From positions 35,745,293 through 35,809,292 of the forward strand of contig CP099839.1 in the NCBI GenBank assembly GCA_030062745.1: a stretch of DNA of 64,000 bases. Direction: 5' to 3'. This DNA comes from Capitulum mitella (lineage: Eukaryota; Arthropoda; Thecostraca; Pollicipedomorpha; Pollicipedidae). Position 1 is the stretch's first letter; each line of letters opens with the position of its first letter. Under the pieces are notes generated by a model, which saw only the letters and a program-made list of their open reading frames with translations, had not been told where the DNA came from and did not search any database. The position numbers and the translations under genes were made by a program. This document shows positions 1 through 10,880 of the stretch, in pieces.

Positions 1-2480
1 AGCGCACCGAAACGGCAGTCTTTTTTTGTTGACTCAAGGTCTCCGTTTCGGTGCCTGGGCAAACTGTGTGTCGGGTTGTGAGCACTGGTGTTCTCAGGTT
101 CACTAATTCGGCTCGTGACTGATTCAGGCTGGCGAATGAATTCGTGGTTGGCTCAGGCTGATATGAGCAGTCACTTGTGTCGCAGCGTCCTGCAGGGCGC
201 GTCAGCGCGTTCAGGGTATCTCTGATGGGTGTGTTGTGTCTTGGTTTGTCCTTTACAACGTTGCAGCCAACCCTCGACAAGTGTTACATTTTTCTAATGT
301 CATTCGTCTCCAACACTTCGTATATTTCTACGATTGGCAGGGAAAGCCATACCATATTGTCACTAGCAGATTTTTCGAAAAGCAATCGGCTATTTGTATT
401 AACTGTTGTTAACAAAGCTCCGTAACATGGGTGAAGGCATGATAGGAGCAAGTAAGCTTATGTTAGTGCTATGGAATGCGATGTTTTAGTGTACTCCAAA
501 TATATGCAGTTTTATGTTTTTAATTTTTTTCTCCTTTGAGTTGAAATAAATATTCCGGCAAGGCTGCCGTTCAGATCTCCAAAATGAAAATGTTCTGTTC
601 CTAAAATCTATTACTTTTGTTGATTTTTTTTTACCGAAACTTAGCCCGTACGCACTGAGATAAATATCACTGAGATCGCGATATGTACTCCGTTGAACTT
701 CTTAGACCTGTCTCTCAAAGTCCCAAAATGTCGTATAAACGTGTACCAGGCACCAAGCCAGATGGCTGTGTGTTGGAATAGCATTGAAAGTCCGATTCGT
801 GACACACGGCTTTTACTGTCCTCGAGTCAAACACGATATAGCTACAATATTGGGTACAAAAGAAGATGCATGCATTCACGGCCGATTTAACTCTGCGATG
901 AGGCGGTCAAAAAAAGGTACAGAGAAGGGAAAATACAACCATAAATCACGTTGTGTTTCACCATGAGATGTTTAGTTTGGTTGCAAAAATGTATGGTCCA
1001 AATCTCGTAACCGTCGGGCAGAGCTCAAATCGGTCACCGCTTGATTTAAAATCTCCGCCCCCTGACTCAGTCCGGATGGCCGGTGCAAGAAGGTAACAGC
1101 TCTATCCAGTGTTACGATGAAAGTCCTACCAGGAAAGTATTGAAGCGGACATTGATTTAGGCCACGACATGGTTAAAACACCAGCATTTCACGAAGTCGT
1201 CGCTGTATGATGTCAAAACAAGTTCATGACCCGGAGCCAGGCTAGGCCGTTTAAAGCGTCGCTAATGCACTGAAATTTTCTGGGACGTGAGATCACGAGG
1301 GCTGCAAGGCTTACGATCCCTTGGAGCATTTTTGTTCCGGGGTTGTTACTGGCCCCGCGAAGACTACAACCATGCGTAACAGTAAAACCAGACCGTGAAC
1401 CCGTGTCAACAGGAACGAGTCAGTAAGGTTGTGACTAAGCCCAACCAGCAAACCGGTGCACCTTCGCGCCACCTCATCATTGTGCTCAGAAACAGACATG
1501 CACACGCCAGACGTGACACTGAGCACGTTTATCGTGGAGGAACCAGGTATGTCAATTTCGCCAAATTTTGATATATTTGTGACAGGTTGTATTGCGTTGT
1601 ACTGTACTGCACACCGTTCGGACGTGTTCAGTTGTGAAATACATGTCGGGGCTATTAAGTCCCCGAGTCAGAGACAGGGAAGTTTACACAGGTAAAACAC
1701 CCACACGTCACTCATCACGCCACTGGCCGGAGAAAGACAGAGGAGCAAAGCGAAGGTTAGCTAGGTGACAGTGGACCTGAGATGGGAAAGGACGAAGGCT
1801 TTGAACTGAGACGCAGAACGGGAAAGAGATTCAGGATGAAGCAGGTTGAAGGCGGCGCAGGCGCGGTAAGAAAGCGTTGGCTTTCCTACCTCTGGACCCG
1901 GGCGAGGGTGAAAGGAACGGTCGTCTCGCCGGGTATGGCGAGCACAGACTCCATTATTTCTGCCGAGCAATGAAACCATGTCCGAATACCTGGCCAAGTT
2001 TCGGACACGATCAACTGCTTTTTTCCGTGTCGCGTTTCATCCCGTTTTTCCCGAATTAGTTGGACAGGAGAGGCAAAGTGTGCTCCATGGTGTCCGTCAT
2101 TGCACAGTCACCGCTCGTTCTCCGGCAAATCAAGGTCCGAACAACGACTGCATGTTTGACTGTACAGGTAAAGTCAACGTAACGCGACAAATCGCTGACG
2201 TATTTCGAGTGAAGAGTCCAATTCCTGATACCTTAACCTTATTCCCGTACCCATAACGGTAGTAGGCATTCCCGTCCGGGGGGAAGCTTATTCGCCCCCC
2301 CCCCACGAGATTTCGAGAACTATTCATCCGATGTTATCCTCGCAAACAACAACTGATTCGCCATGACATAAACTTTACTTTTATAAAAAGAAGTCTTCAG
2401 AATTCTTAACGGAGTCGATACAGGTGGGCAAAAAAGCCAGAAGGGGAGGGGATATTTTTACTTGTATACGACTGAATCTT
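1..2480. other. No gene recognised
   Basis: I see no convincing exon, RNA gene or transposon protein here. Open frames are short and overlap on both strands, as expected by chance. The stretch is mixed-composition unique-looking DNA with a C-tract near 2297-2306. Diverged repeats could be hidden here and would only show in a library search. Confidence 0.5.
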
Positions 2481-2493
2481 CCATTTGAGAAAT

Positions 2494-2611
2494 TGCATAG
2501 CAACTGACTCATGTTAAGGCAAATACGTTACTGCAATTGCGTTCCAAAGTTCAGTAGCAAAGTTTAATACTTATTAACGTTTTTGCCTTCACATGAGTCA
2601 ATTGCTATGCA
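2494..2611. repeat. Imperfect inverted repeat, 37 bp arms
   Basis: The arms at 2494-2530 and 2575-2611 are reverse complements with about four mismatches (for example tgcatagcaactgactcatg against tgcatagcaattgactcatg). The spacer is 44 bp. The right arm is followed by a tandem array and lies just upstream of a Penelope-like relic, so this may be part of that element's terminal structure or a small hairpin transposon. Confidence 0.7.
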
Positions 2612-2850
2612 GTTGACTCAAATGAAGGAAAAAATGTACCAGTGTTAACCGCAATCCCACTGATGAAGGAAGACTGAGTTGCAAAGACTGAGTTGCACAT
2701 ACTGAGTTGCAAAGTTCAGTTGTAAAGTTCAGTTGCAGCTGGCGTATTTTCCTTCATATAAGTCAGTTGCAAAGCAATAAACTCAAATGAAAGAAAATAT
2801 TCCACCAGGCCTACCGCAAGCCCACTAATACCGGAAGATGTCTCAGCGGC
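2591..2850. repeat. Short tandem array and duplicated ~80 bp unit
   Basis: Between 2669 and 2735 the motif tgagttgcaaag (and variants ttcagttg(t/c)aaag) occurs five times. The segment 2591-2670 (tgagtcaattgc, then actcaaatgaagg, then ccgcaatcccactgatgaagga) is repeated in diverged form at 2755-2840 (agtcagttgc, actcaaatgaaag, ccgcaagcccactaat). The array therefore sits inside a tandem duplication. Confidence 0.6.
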
Positions 2851-3590
2851 AAAAGCCAACGCCCAGAGCGCTATAACAGCAGTGTCATCACAGCATATGT
2901 CAATCATGCCCTGAAACACTGTTCAACATGGCCTCTAGTGCATTAGGAACTTCAGCACATCCAGCAAATCCTAGCCGACAACAACTACGACCAAGCATTC
3001 GTCGACAATCAAACTGAGAATGTTATCAACAAACATCTACACGCCGTCACAAGAGCAAAGGATTACTTTCAACTTGCACTACAAAAGCCAAATGGTAGCT
3101 GGCTACAAAGTGGATGAAAAGGCATTGGCAAACATAGTCAGCTGAATCTGTAAGACCCAGCAGCCCAACGACAAAATCTAGCTAAACATCAATCACCAAA
3201 CACTACGACGTCTGCATTTGTCATGAAAAACGACATGTTCAACGATCCATCGCCACTCAAGCAGAGCAACATCGTGTACCACTACAAATGCAATAAGGAA
3301 GACTGTGCACTCCTGCCTAATAATGCGTTCATCGACAACACAACAACGTTGTAAAGACGTTGACGATGTAAAGACCTGACGATGCATCTTCCAAACGGCG
3401 GTGCTCTAACTCACACAAAACAGCATCACGGCACCCTCTTGACAAGATATCGCTGGTTACACTGCCATGTTATCTTAGCAAGGGCGCGTCGCCTTGTGGC
3501 GCTCGAATCAATTTTGATACGCGAGATGGATTCGGTGATTAACAGGTAGGTGAACGCGAGGGGCACCATTCAACTTTATGAAGGACCTCG
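2850..3590 (+). pseudogene. Penelope-like retroelement remnant (RT C-terminus plus GIY-YIG endonuclease)
   Basis: Conceptual translation, with frame changes and stops, matches the C-terminal half of Penelope-like elements. A helical linker reads around QQILADNNYDQAFVDN (about 2955-3010). Next comes KQSNIVYHYKCNKEDCAL (about 3260-3315), the usual lead into the GIY-YIG domain, followed by a degraded IDNTTTL where the family has a GHTTTTLSRR-type segment. Then LTMHLPNGGALTHTKQHHG (about 3375-3432), and finally RARRLVALESILIREMDSVI and VNARG (to about 3570), the conserved end of the nuclease. In active elements this enzyme nicks target DNA for reverse transcription. Stops (one after NTTTL, one inside INR*VNARG) and frame shifts show it is dead. 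The RT core is absent or unrecognisable upstream. Confidence 0.87.
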
Positions 3591-5210
3591 ACTGTCATAG
3601 CAAGAAACAGTAACGAATAGGTCTCTTTTGCAATATTTCATTGCGTTTGACATTATGCGTCCGCGATAAGGAAAATGTGTTCGAAGTTAGCATGAGCTGA
3701 AGCATGAGCTTCACAGTATCCGTTTTAATTTTAGTGTCATGGCATTTAGGAAATGCCCTCATTCTTGAAAATGTACTTGGAATATACAAAACCAATCGCA
3801 TATTAGAGGGTATGATTTCAATTCTCACTTGTATGTATTCTAGCCTGGGAGAGATTCTACACAAACATACATCCGAAAACTGGGCAGCGTTGCGCAGGAT
3901 TGAATCGCTAGAGAGGAAACTAACAGATGCCAAGATTTCTAACTTTTAACAATCATTGCATTAATAATAATCTGCCTCCGTCATATAGTTATATATGTAT
4001 GCACATATGTACATACATTTCGAATTTAGACTTTCTTATGAAATTTTTTTGCACGCAAAGAGTCTTATGTCCTGATATTGTTTTCACTGCACCCGTAATC
4101 TGTATGCTTACTGAATGCTTGAGCGCATACTAGTAAAAATCTTACTTCTTACATTGTAACAGGGCGCGGATCCGCGGCACCATGGCGCTAAGACTGCGTT
4201 GTGATTCCTTCTTTCCGATTTTTTTAAGAGATTTCAGGAAATCTAATTATAAGAGGATTTTCGTATTCAGAGAGTCTTTGCCTCCCCCCATTCTCTTCCC
4301 TCTCTCGCACTCTCATTATTTCTCAAACTGTACCAAGACCTGGCGACTGGGAAGTCGTATTTAAGGTAGCACGATCTTTCGACGGAAAACGGTTTATCAT
4401 CTCAGTGTGGGCTCTTAGCGAGATAACTTTCTTGTGCCTTATGGACAGATCAAAAGGTTCGCATTTCGTGAATTGGAGACTTATCTTACGACTTGTCACC
4501 ATATATCTATGAATAACGCTCCGCACCAAGCGACATCAGTACCATTCAAACTTAAACCGCTCAGTCAAAAGTAATGATACAGACGTATCATTACTTTTCT
4601 TAACCATTCAGATTGTTGATAACTTCGTTTGAACCTGAAGAGGTGCAGTGATGTTTGAATCGACGAGGGAACACATTTATCGACCAAAGCGCAGTACCGC
4701 CAATAGAGCTAAAATTGTGATCGCAGTCTAATACATTGACCCATCCAACTTTCTTGGTTTGTCGAGATGTAGCTGAGATTCTTGGGCCCTGTGGAGTGGC
4801 AATGCGGTTTGAGCCGTCACCTTACTGAATTTCTCACATCCACAAAATATTTAGGAGTTTTCTCCTCTCCCCACTCATCACTGGCGCGACTTGCTCCATT
4901 TCAGATCATTGTCGATCAGACTAGTTACAGCGTAAAATCGCCTAATGAGCAGGGACGTATCCATCACTAGGGAAAGTGGGGAGGTCTCCCTAGAAGTTTG
5001 CAGGATCCCAAAAACTGCTAGGAATTTCCCTCCGCAGTTGAAGGAGTTGCGAGGCAACTTCGTAATTTTCTTATTGGTAAACATACGGTCAGGTCATAGA
5101 GAAAAATAACGAATTTCTGAGAGAAGAACGATGCGGAAATTTTCTCCAGAAAGGTGACATTATTTATGTCAGACAGCAACTTTTTTGAGTCCTTGGACGA
5201 TATATCTAGC
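3591..5210. other. No gene recognised; one perfect hairpin inside
   Basis: AT-rich DNA with only chance-length open frames on both strands. The only structure I can support is the hairpin at 4567-4598, listed separately. I see no splice-flanked coding segment and no transposon protein. Confidence 0.5.
4567..4598. repeat. Perfect 14 bp hairpin with 4-base loop
   Basis: The sequence aaaagtaatgatac is followed by the loop agac and its exact reverse complement. An uninterrupted 14 bp stem with a tetraloop is unlikely by chance at a given site. The stem ends in a T run on either strand, but there is no neighbouring gene that it would obviously serve. Confidence 0.8.
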
Positions 5211-5214
5211 GCAA

Positions 5215-5272
5215 TATATATACATACATACATACATATATACATACATATACATACATACATATACATATC
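5215..5272. repeat. (ATAC)n / (CATA)n microsatellite
   Basis: Tandem tacatacatacata tetranucleotides with short TATA interruptions. It belongs to the group of microsatellites in this window that sit next to dispersed repeat modules. Confidence 0.9.
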
Positions 5273-6030
5273 ATAGTAACGATCACGCAAGGTCGTGACC
5301 TATGAAAGTCAATATGAATCCAGTTTGTTGGGATCATTTTCATATTGTCATATCATTGCCATATCTGCATTGTTAGGCGAAATCATAAAGAAAAAAATGA
5401 CTGGGGCCGTCACGTAACCATGGAGTAGATTTATTTAAGACTGTCGTACCAATTAACATATCCGACTTCACATTTCTTCTTTGTTGCCGATGACGTCTTT
5501 TGATTGGTTTGGTTTGACATATACTACTCGGTACCTGTGGATGCTAACTCATGCTCTGGATGATTAAAAAAATTATGTAGATATGTTGCATATTTTTCAG
5601 GCATGTCCGCATGATATCCAACCAAGATAAGATGTGGAAACCTAGTCTGGCCCAAAATGGCCGGAGATTTCCGAAAATTATTGAGGAGGAAGGTCCTCAT
5701 ATGATTTCAGACCATTGCCATAGGCCTAATATTAAAATCCCTGAATATTGGGAAGAGGTTCGAACTCCCCCCATCCTCCTATCATATATCTCAGGATCGC
5801 GAGCTATCTGACCAAAGCTCCTGAGACATTCAGCGAAAATAAAAGCAATACTACGTACTTTCTCTCCAAGGGCAGGGGAGGTGGTTGGAGCAAAGTGCTG
5901 ATGTGGAAGAGTGCTCCAGTTATTCATTCTTTGTACGACGGAATGAAAGGAATCGGTACGAGATTGGTTATTGTATTATTTAACGACACTTTCGACTACC
6001 AGGGTCATTTCGCGTCGCAGCCTCACGCCG
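5273..6030. other. No gene recognised
   Basis: Short open frames on both strands overlap each other between 5610 and 6110, but none has domain similarity I recognise or good flanking splice sites. The right end runs into a tRNA-like segment. Confidence 0.45.
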
Positions 6031-6059
6031 GTTGTCGCGAGAGACGGCGAAATATCGCT

Positions 6060-6132
6060 ATTACCTGGACTCGAACAGGGGACCTTTCGGCCACAAGGCG
6101 AGCATGGTAACCATTACACTGCGCCGTCCCCG
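6060..6132 (-). repeat. tRNA-like (His-type) SINE head or tRNA pseudogene
   Basis: On the minus strand the segment starts gggacggcgcagtgtaatgg, giving an A-box-like region. It continues through an anticodon-loop region containing ttGTGgc (a His-type GTG anticodon) and a perfect B box (gttcgagtcc) with a paired T stem (cctg/cagg). The 3' side, ggtaatagc, does not pair with the 5' acceptor sequence, so it is not a functional tRNA. A tRNA-derived SINE head with pol III promoter boxes is the likeliest explanation. Confidence 0.6.
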
Positions 6133-6361
6133 ATCGGTATGAGACAGAACAGCTCTGCTGTTTACTCAGACCATTTCGAATAAATGTTCCGCCCAGATGA
6201 AGATTTTTAGCCCTCGCTGGGCCGGCCTCCGCATCCATTTTCGCCGGGCCGGGGGTTCATTACAACCCCCGAGATCTCAAGAACTAACAGATATTCCACA
6301 GGAAAAGTAAAAACAAAAAACTGGAAAACACTCGGCAAAATTGAAAGAACGCACCTAATCT

Positions 6362-6414
6362 TTTTCAAATTAGGTCAATGTTAAGGCCACTAGAGGTCAT
6401 CTTAGGTCAAATTT
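6362..6414. repeat. AGGTCA-rich repeat fragment with DR4 pair
   Basis: AGGTCA occurs at 6372, 6394 and 6404, the last two exactly 10 bp apart (a direct repeat with 4 bp spacer). This is one member of a dispersed AGGTCA-bearing sequence family in this window. Confidence 0.7.
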
Positions 6415-6542
6415 CCATGTCGACATTTCTGTCGAAAAACGCCAATAAGCAAGGCTTGTACGTGTCTCAAAGGGGCTAACAATAAAGAGAGGCCTGCTTT
6501 ACTCATGTGGACCGGAAAAGGGCACTTGAGTCAAAACTTGGC

Positions 6543-6811
6543 AATTTCAGAGAAAGTGCAAAATAAAGGCAAAAAATCGTCTTTTTGTAACGGCAGGAGT
6601 CTTATATGTTGACGTAATTCCATTTCGTTTCGTTTGTCTTCAGGTTAGTCTACGACATTTTCGTTTTTTGAATTTGCCAAATTCGTCCATTTCAGAGAAA
6701 GTGGAAAATGAAGGCAAAAAATTGCCTTTGTAACAGCAGGAGTATCATATGTTGACGCAATGTCATTTCGTTCCGCGTATGATCAGGTTAGTCAGTGAGA
6801 TTTCCTTTTTT
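6543..6811. repeat. Tandem duplication of a ~130-145 bp unit
   Basis: 6543-6670 and 6689-6809 are diverged copies. Both run from ttcagagaaagtg through aaaggcaaaaaat, then gcaggagt, then catatgttgacg or tatatgttgacg, then atttcgtt, to caggttagtc. The second copy leads directly into the inverted repeat at 6801-6960. Confidence 0.75.
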
Positions 6812-6960
6812 CAGACAACACTGAAGTAAGGTCGATTTCGTATAAGACAGACCATATTTCGGACGATCTTGCTCGTCCTTGGGTACTGGCCGAGTAAAAT
6901 ATATGGTCTCTTTTATACAAGATCGGCTTTACTTCAGTGTTGTCCGGAAGAAAAATGGAA
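6801..6960. repeat. Inverted repeat, ~60 bp arms, 38 bp loop
   Basis: The left arm (6801-6858, containing gacaacactgaagtaaggtc and gacagaccatat) matches the reverse complement of the right arm (6897-6960) with a few mismatches. The transcript of either strand would fold into a long imperfect hairpin. A small hairpin-type transposon or a small-RNA precursor could both look like this. Confidence 0.75.
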
Positions 6961-8355
6961 AATCACGGCAGTCTCGTTCTTCCGAATGTGTAACCATGTT
7001 TCTTAGCTGGAATACGTCGCAAATGTATGTGACGTGTTTGACTCATATGAAGTCTGCCGCTACTGAACAAACAGGGTAAACCTATAAAACAACAAATTAG
7101 AAGCCAACAAGGTAAGCATAAGTGAAGGTACTGACGCCTGTGCGTCACGCGTTTCTGGTGTCTCTTACATCATCTGCCACATTATCATTGATCAGACTCG
7201 GTACAGCATTTTTTACGTAAGTCACTCAGACAACGGGCAGCTGGCATGGCCACAATGCAAAAGCCTAATATTTGGTCGGAAGTTATTTTCGCGACGTAGG
7301 GGTTTCTATTTTGGCGCCCAAAATACGAGGATCGGAGCAGTGAAAACTGTGTAGAAGAAAGGCATGTGCAAAACTCCTCTCATATGCGGCGAAACAATGT
7401 GTGTTCGCATTGCAAACGAGCAAAATATTTCAAAGGGCCAAATTAGGGCAGCCCGGGTCAAATGGGACCGAGTCATCCTTAGCAAATAAGTTTTTTTCAT
7501 ATACTAATGTTTCGGAAGCACACATAACTAACAATAAACATTCCAAGACGGTAAACTAAAGGAGTGCACTCTGTTGCGGGCCTGAAAATTCGGTGTGAGA
7601 CGTGACCTGACCCAAGGTCACCGGTCAAAGAATACAATTATGTACGTAAATAACGTGAGATTCGCCAGGTATAGCGTCCTGGTGTCTCTTGTTGCTGTAG
7701 CTGCCGTGCGGCGAACACTGCACACGGTGTGTATCCAAGTTCAGAACCGTCGAACCACAGTCTCAATAGCAAACATAAAAAGGGCCGAAAGTTCAGCTGA
7801 CCTGAGGCCAGGAACCTGAAAATTTCCGAGACATCAAAATAACAGAATTGTTCCATTTGTCATGTTCAGTAAATTTGCCAAGTTCCACGTTAATCGATAC
7901 TTTTGAGAAAATATTATGCCACCATTTTTTTTTTTTTTGGAAGATGGTCTTCCCTGACCTCTCCTAGGTCAATGACCCGAGGTGATCCAGAGTTTAAAAA
8001 TTGATACACAGCGTAAGAATGGGGCACAAAAAGGTGCCCCAAGTTTTGTATCTGCGCCTTTTAGTCTTTTGGCTGTGCTCAGGAAACCGAAATGGGGTTC
8101 TCATGAGGCCCCGGCCCATGGTAAGGAAAGGCTATAAATACTGATTTGCTGCTAGCTGTTGACCTCACAGAATACGTAGCCTGTTGTACCATACCAGGAT
8201 ACAATATAATCCAGTAAATGGTCTTATTCCAGCCGTTCCTGCCTTTGACCCTGACACGGCGAACACTTCTGCGTCTGCCACCGACTCTCACCATCGAGAT
8301 GGACCAAAACAACTGCCTGCGTTCACTATCTCAAAGCATCATACTCGAAAAGGAG
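6961..8355. other. No gene recognised
   Basis: Mixed non-coding DNA. A pair tgacct (7955) / aggtca (7966) belongs to the AGGTCA repeat theme, and there is a T-run at 7926-7938. Open frames are chance length and unsupported. Confidence 0.45.
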
Positions 8356-8359
8356 TTAT

Positions 8360-8965
8360 ACACAGGCTCCAGAGCAACTGGCACAAGGATTACCCCTGGA
8401 TGCACTACTTTCCGCTGAAAAAGCGTGATCTATATTTACTACATACGCTACGGATAAATGAACTCGGAAAAGCAACGTTCCAAATCGGCCTGCGCCTTGG
8501 AGGGGTTCTTTCGTTGGAAAAATGGAAAGGCGCTGCTAGATGGACGCGACACCTCGAAATTCCACAAATACATCCCGTATCGCCTGGTTCCGGTGGTCGC
8601 AAACCAGCGCTCATGTTGCGTCATCTGTCGCGAAATCTGTCAGTTGTCATCTGTTGCGTCATCTGTCAGCTGTCGCGAAAGACCAGCAGCTGCCGTCGGA
8701 GTCTCTGGTAAAGATATTCACCAGTATCGTGCTGCTGGGTCTCCAGGGCATCGCTCTACGTGGCCACGGGTTAGAGTAGCGAGTCTTCCGTGAGCTGTTG
8801 GAGCCGTGGTCGGAGAGCAGCACAGTTCTGTCTCAGTGGATGAACCGGCGCGAGGCTTACTCTGGTCCAGGCACCCAAAACGAGCTTCCTGAACTCATCA
8901 GTCACAGTACTCCGTAGTACCACCACAGAAATCACCGATGACACGGGCGACCAGTGGTAAACATT
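8360..8965 (+). pseudogene. hAT-type transposase fossil (TTF zinc finger plus start of the core)
   Basis: In successive frames the translation follows the N-terminal half of TTF-zinc-finger hAT transposases (the ZMYM1-like group). SNWHKDYPWMHYFPLKKRDL (about 8370-8430) is the first part of the finger. ALEGFFRWKNGKALLDGRD then SKFHKY (about 8495-8565) is its second half. LVKIFTSIVLLGLQGIALRG (about 8705-8766) is the conserved helix that precedes the catalytic core. FRELLEPW, then LSQWMNRREAYSGPGTQNEL (about 8790-8890) continues it. At least two frame shifts and several stops separate these blocks, so no transposase can be made. No DDE catalytic residues are visible. Confidence 0.75.
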
Positions 8966-8999
8966 CCCAAGAAACAGTTAACAAATAATAGAACTGTGC

Positions 9000-10880
9000 G
9001 GCCGGTATGGCTGAGTAGGACCTAAAACAACAAACTGGGCAAAAAGGTAGGCTTTAGAACCTTCAAAGCCAACGGTCATTTGTTGATTCTGAGGGTTCCA
9101 GACGGATACGAAATAACTAAAGAAATGCATGCAGTGAGGAAAAAGAGCAGCAGAAATAAATATTGCTAGTAAATATGCTGGTGACGTATTTTTTTTTTAC
9201 AAATTTGGCACAGAACGCTAGGGCATTTGGCCTTAGGAGGCAAATAGATTAATAATAAATGAAGATAGAGACGTGGTGAAGGCTTGTAGTGCCCATTTTT
9301 CGTCTGTTTTCACCAAGAAGTCTCTGGAAAAAAAATGTTAAATTTCCACATCCCGTCGGTAATCATTTACAGGAAACAGATATTCTCGAAATACCAGATA
9401 ACGTTTTCGGAAATATTTGCGCGAGCTGAAAGTAAACATAGCTGCCGGGCCAGATGACGTACTCTCAAGGATACTAAGGGAGACGGAGAAGCGAATAGTG
9501 GTACCAATGTGTGCACTCCTAAGCGGATCTTTACAGCATTCAGAAATTCCTAAGGACTGGAAAGGGGCAAATATTATGCCAGTTTTCAAAAGGGGTCACA
9601 AACAAGATGACGGAGATTTTAGACTTGCAAGCTTGACGCCTCTTGTGTGCAAAATGGTGGGAAGAATTGCCAAGGACTTTTATTAAGACTATCATAATTT
9701 GGTACGGGATACACTGCTTGGATTTTGAACAGGTAAATCATGTCCAGTGAATCTTCTGGAAGTTCTTGAGTGTGCAACAAACGAGGTAGATAGTGGTAAT
9801 CCCCTCAGTGCGATATATTTGGATTTCAGTGAGGCCTTCGACAAAGTTTCACACAAAAGGTTATTGATCCAGATGGGTGTTCAAGGGATTGCAGGATAGC
9901 TTTACAGATGGATTAAACCTGGCTTTGTCAGAGAAAGCAGCATGTGACTCAGACCGTGTTTCCTCCGAATGTGAAAACATTGTTAGTGGGGTTCCCCAGG
10001 GTTCAGAGCTAGGTCCTTACTTTTTTATGATTTTTGTAAACGACAATGTGTTGGTATAAGAAGCAGCCTCCAAATTTGCTGATGATATGAAATTGGTCAG
10101 AAGAGTCGAAAGTGATAATGCTGAAGTGTTACAAGCGGATCTGAATGAGCTCATAGGGTGGGGACATATTTGGTAGATGTCATTTAACTAGGCAGAATGT
10201 AAAGTGCTATGACGAAGTCTCAAAGACAAAAAGCATATGTACAATATCGGTGATAATGTGTTGGGGAAAATTGAAGAAGAAAAGGACATGGGTGTGATAA
10301 TAAAAAATTATTTTCAATTTTCGAAAATACGTCAGCAATCGTGCGTCTAGGGTGCTGGGTGAGATTAAAAGGAACGTTTCATATCAAAGTAAGGGAGTAT
10401 TTATACGGCTTTATTGCGTATACGTAAGAGCACATTTGGAATGCTGCATTTGGTCATGGTCTCCACAGTGTAAAGAAGATATAAACATTATACAGAATGT
10501 TTAACGTAGGGCATCTAGAATGATAATGAGAATGGAGGGGGTGGAATATTCGGAAAGGCTCTTTACACTAGGCTTGCATTCTTTATATTACAGGTGCAGA
10601 TAGGACTGATACGACTGATTCGACAGATACGGGCATAGATGCAGTGGCATGCTTGAGATATTAGGACCAGGAAGAACCGGGGACATAAATTTCAACTGGG
10701 AAAAGTGAAGGGCAATCCATTTAGTCGACGGGATTTCTAGAGTCAAAGAAATGTAACACTGTGTAACAGATTACCAGAGATTGTAACAGACTGTACCTCT
10801 CTAGCGCATATATCGTACCTCACCACGTACGTTGTTTTACAAAAATGCAACCTAGCAAAGCAGAAAACGACCATCGATTA
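9000..10880 (+). pseudogene. CR1-like non-LTR retrotransposon (LINE) relic, reverse transcriptase region
   Basis: Family blocks appear in order but in shifting frames. SAHFSSVFTKKS (about 9287-9320) is the linker before RT. AAGPDDVLSRILRE, then IPKDWKGANIMPVFKRG (9440-9595) is the RT N-terminus. LSAIYLDFSEAFDKVSHKRL (about 9805-9865) is RT motif A. GVPQGSELGP, then FFMIFVND (about 9990-10043) is motif B. KFADDMKLV (about 10073-10100) is the catalytic motif C. QRRASRMI, then ERLFTLGLHSLYYR (about 10505-10592) and a degraded C-terminal tail follow. Several stops and frame shifts make it inactive, and the 5' half with the endonuclease is missing. The order and wording of the motifs favour CR1. 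Confidence 0.9.

Noticed and set aside
6060..6132. Functional tRNA-His
   Set aside because: The anticodon region and B box fit, but the acceptor ends do not pair, so it is a SINE head or pseudogene.
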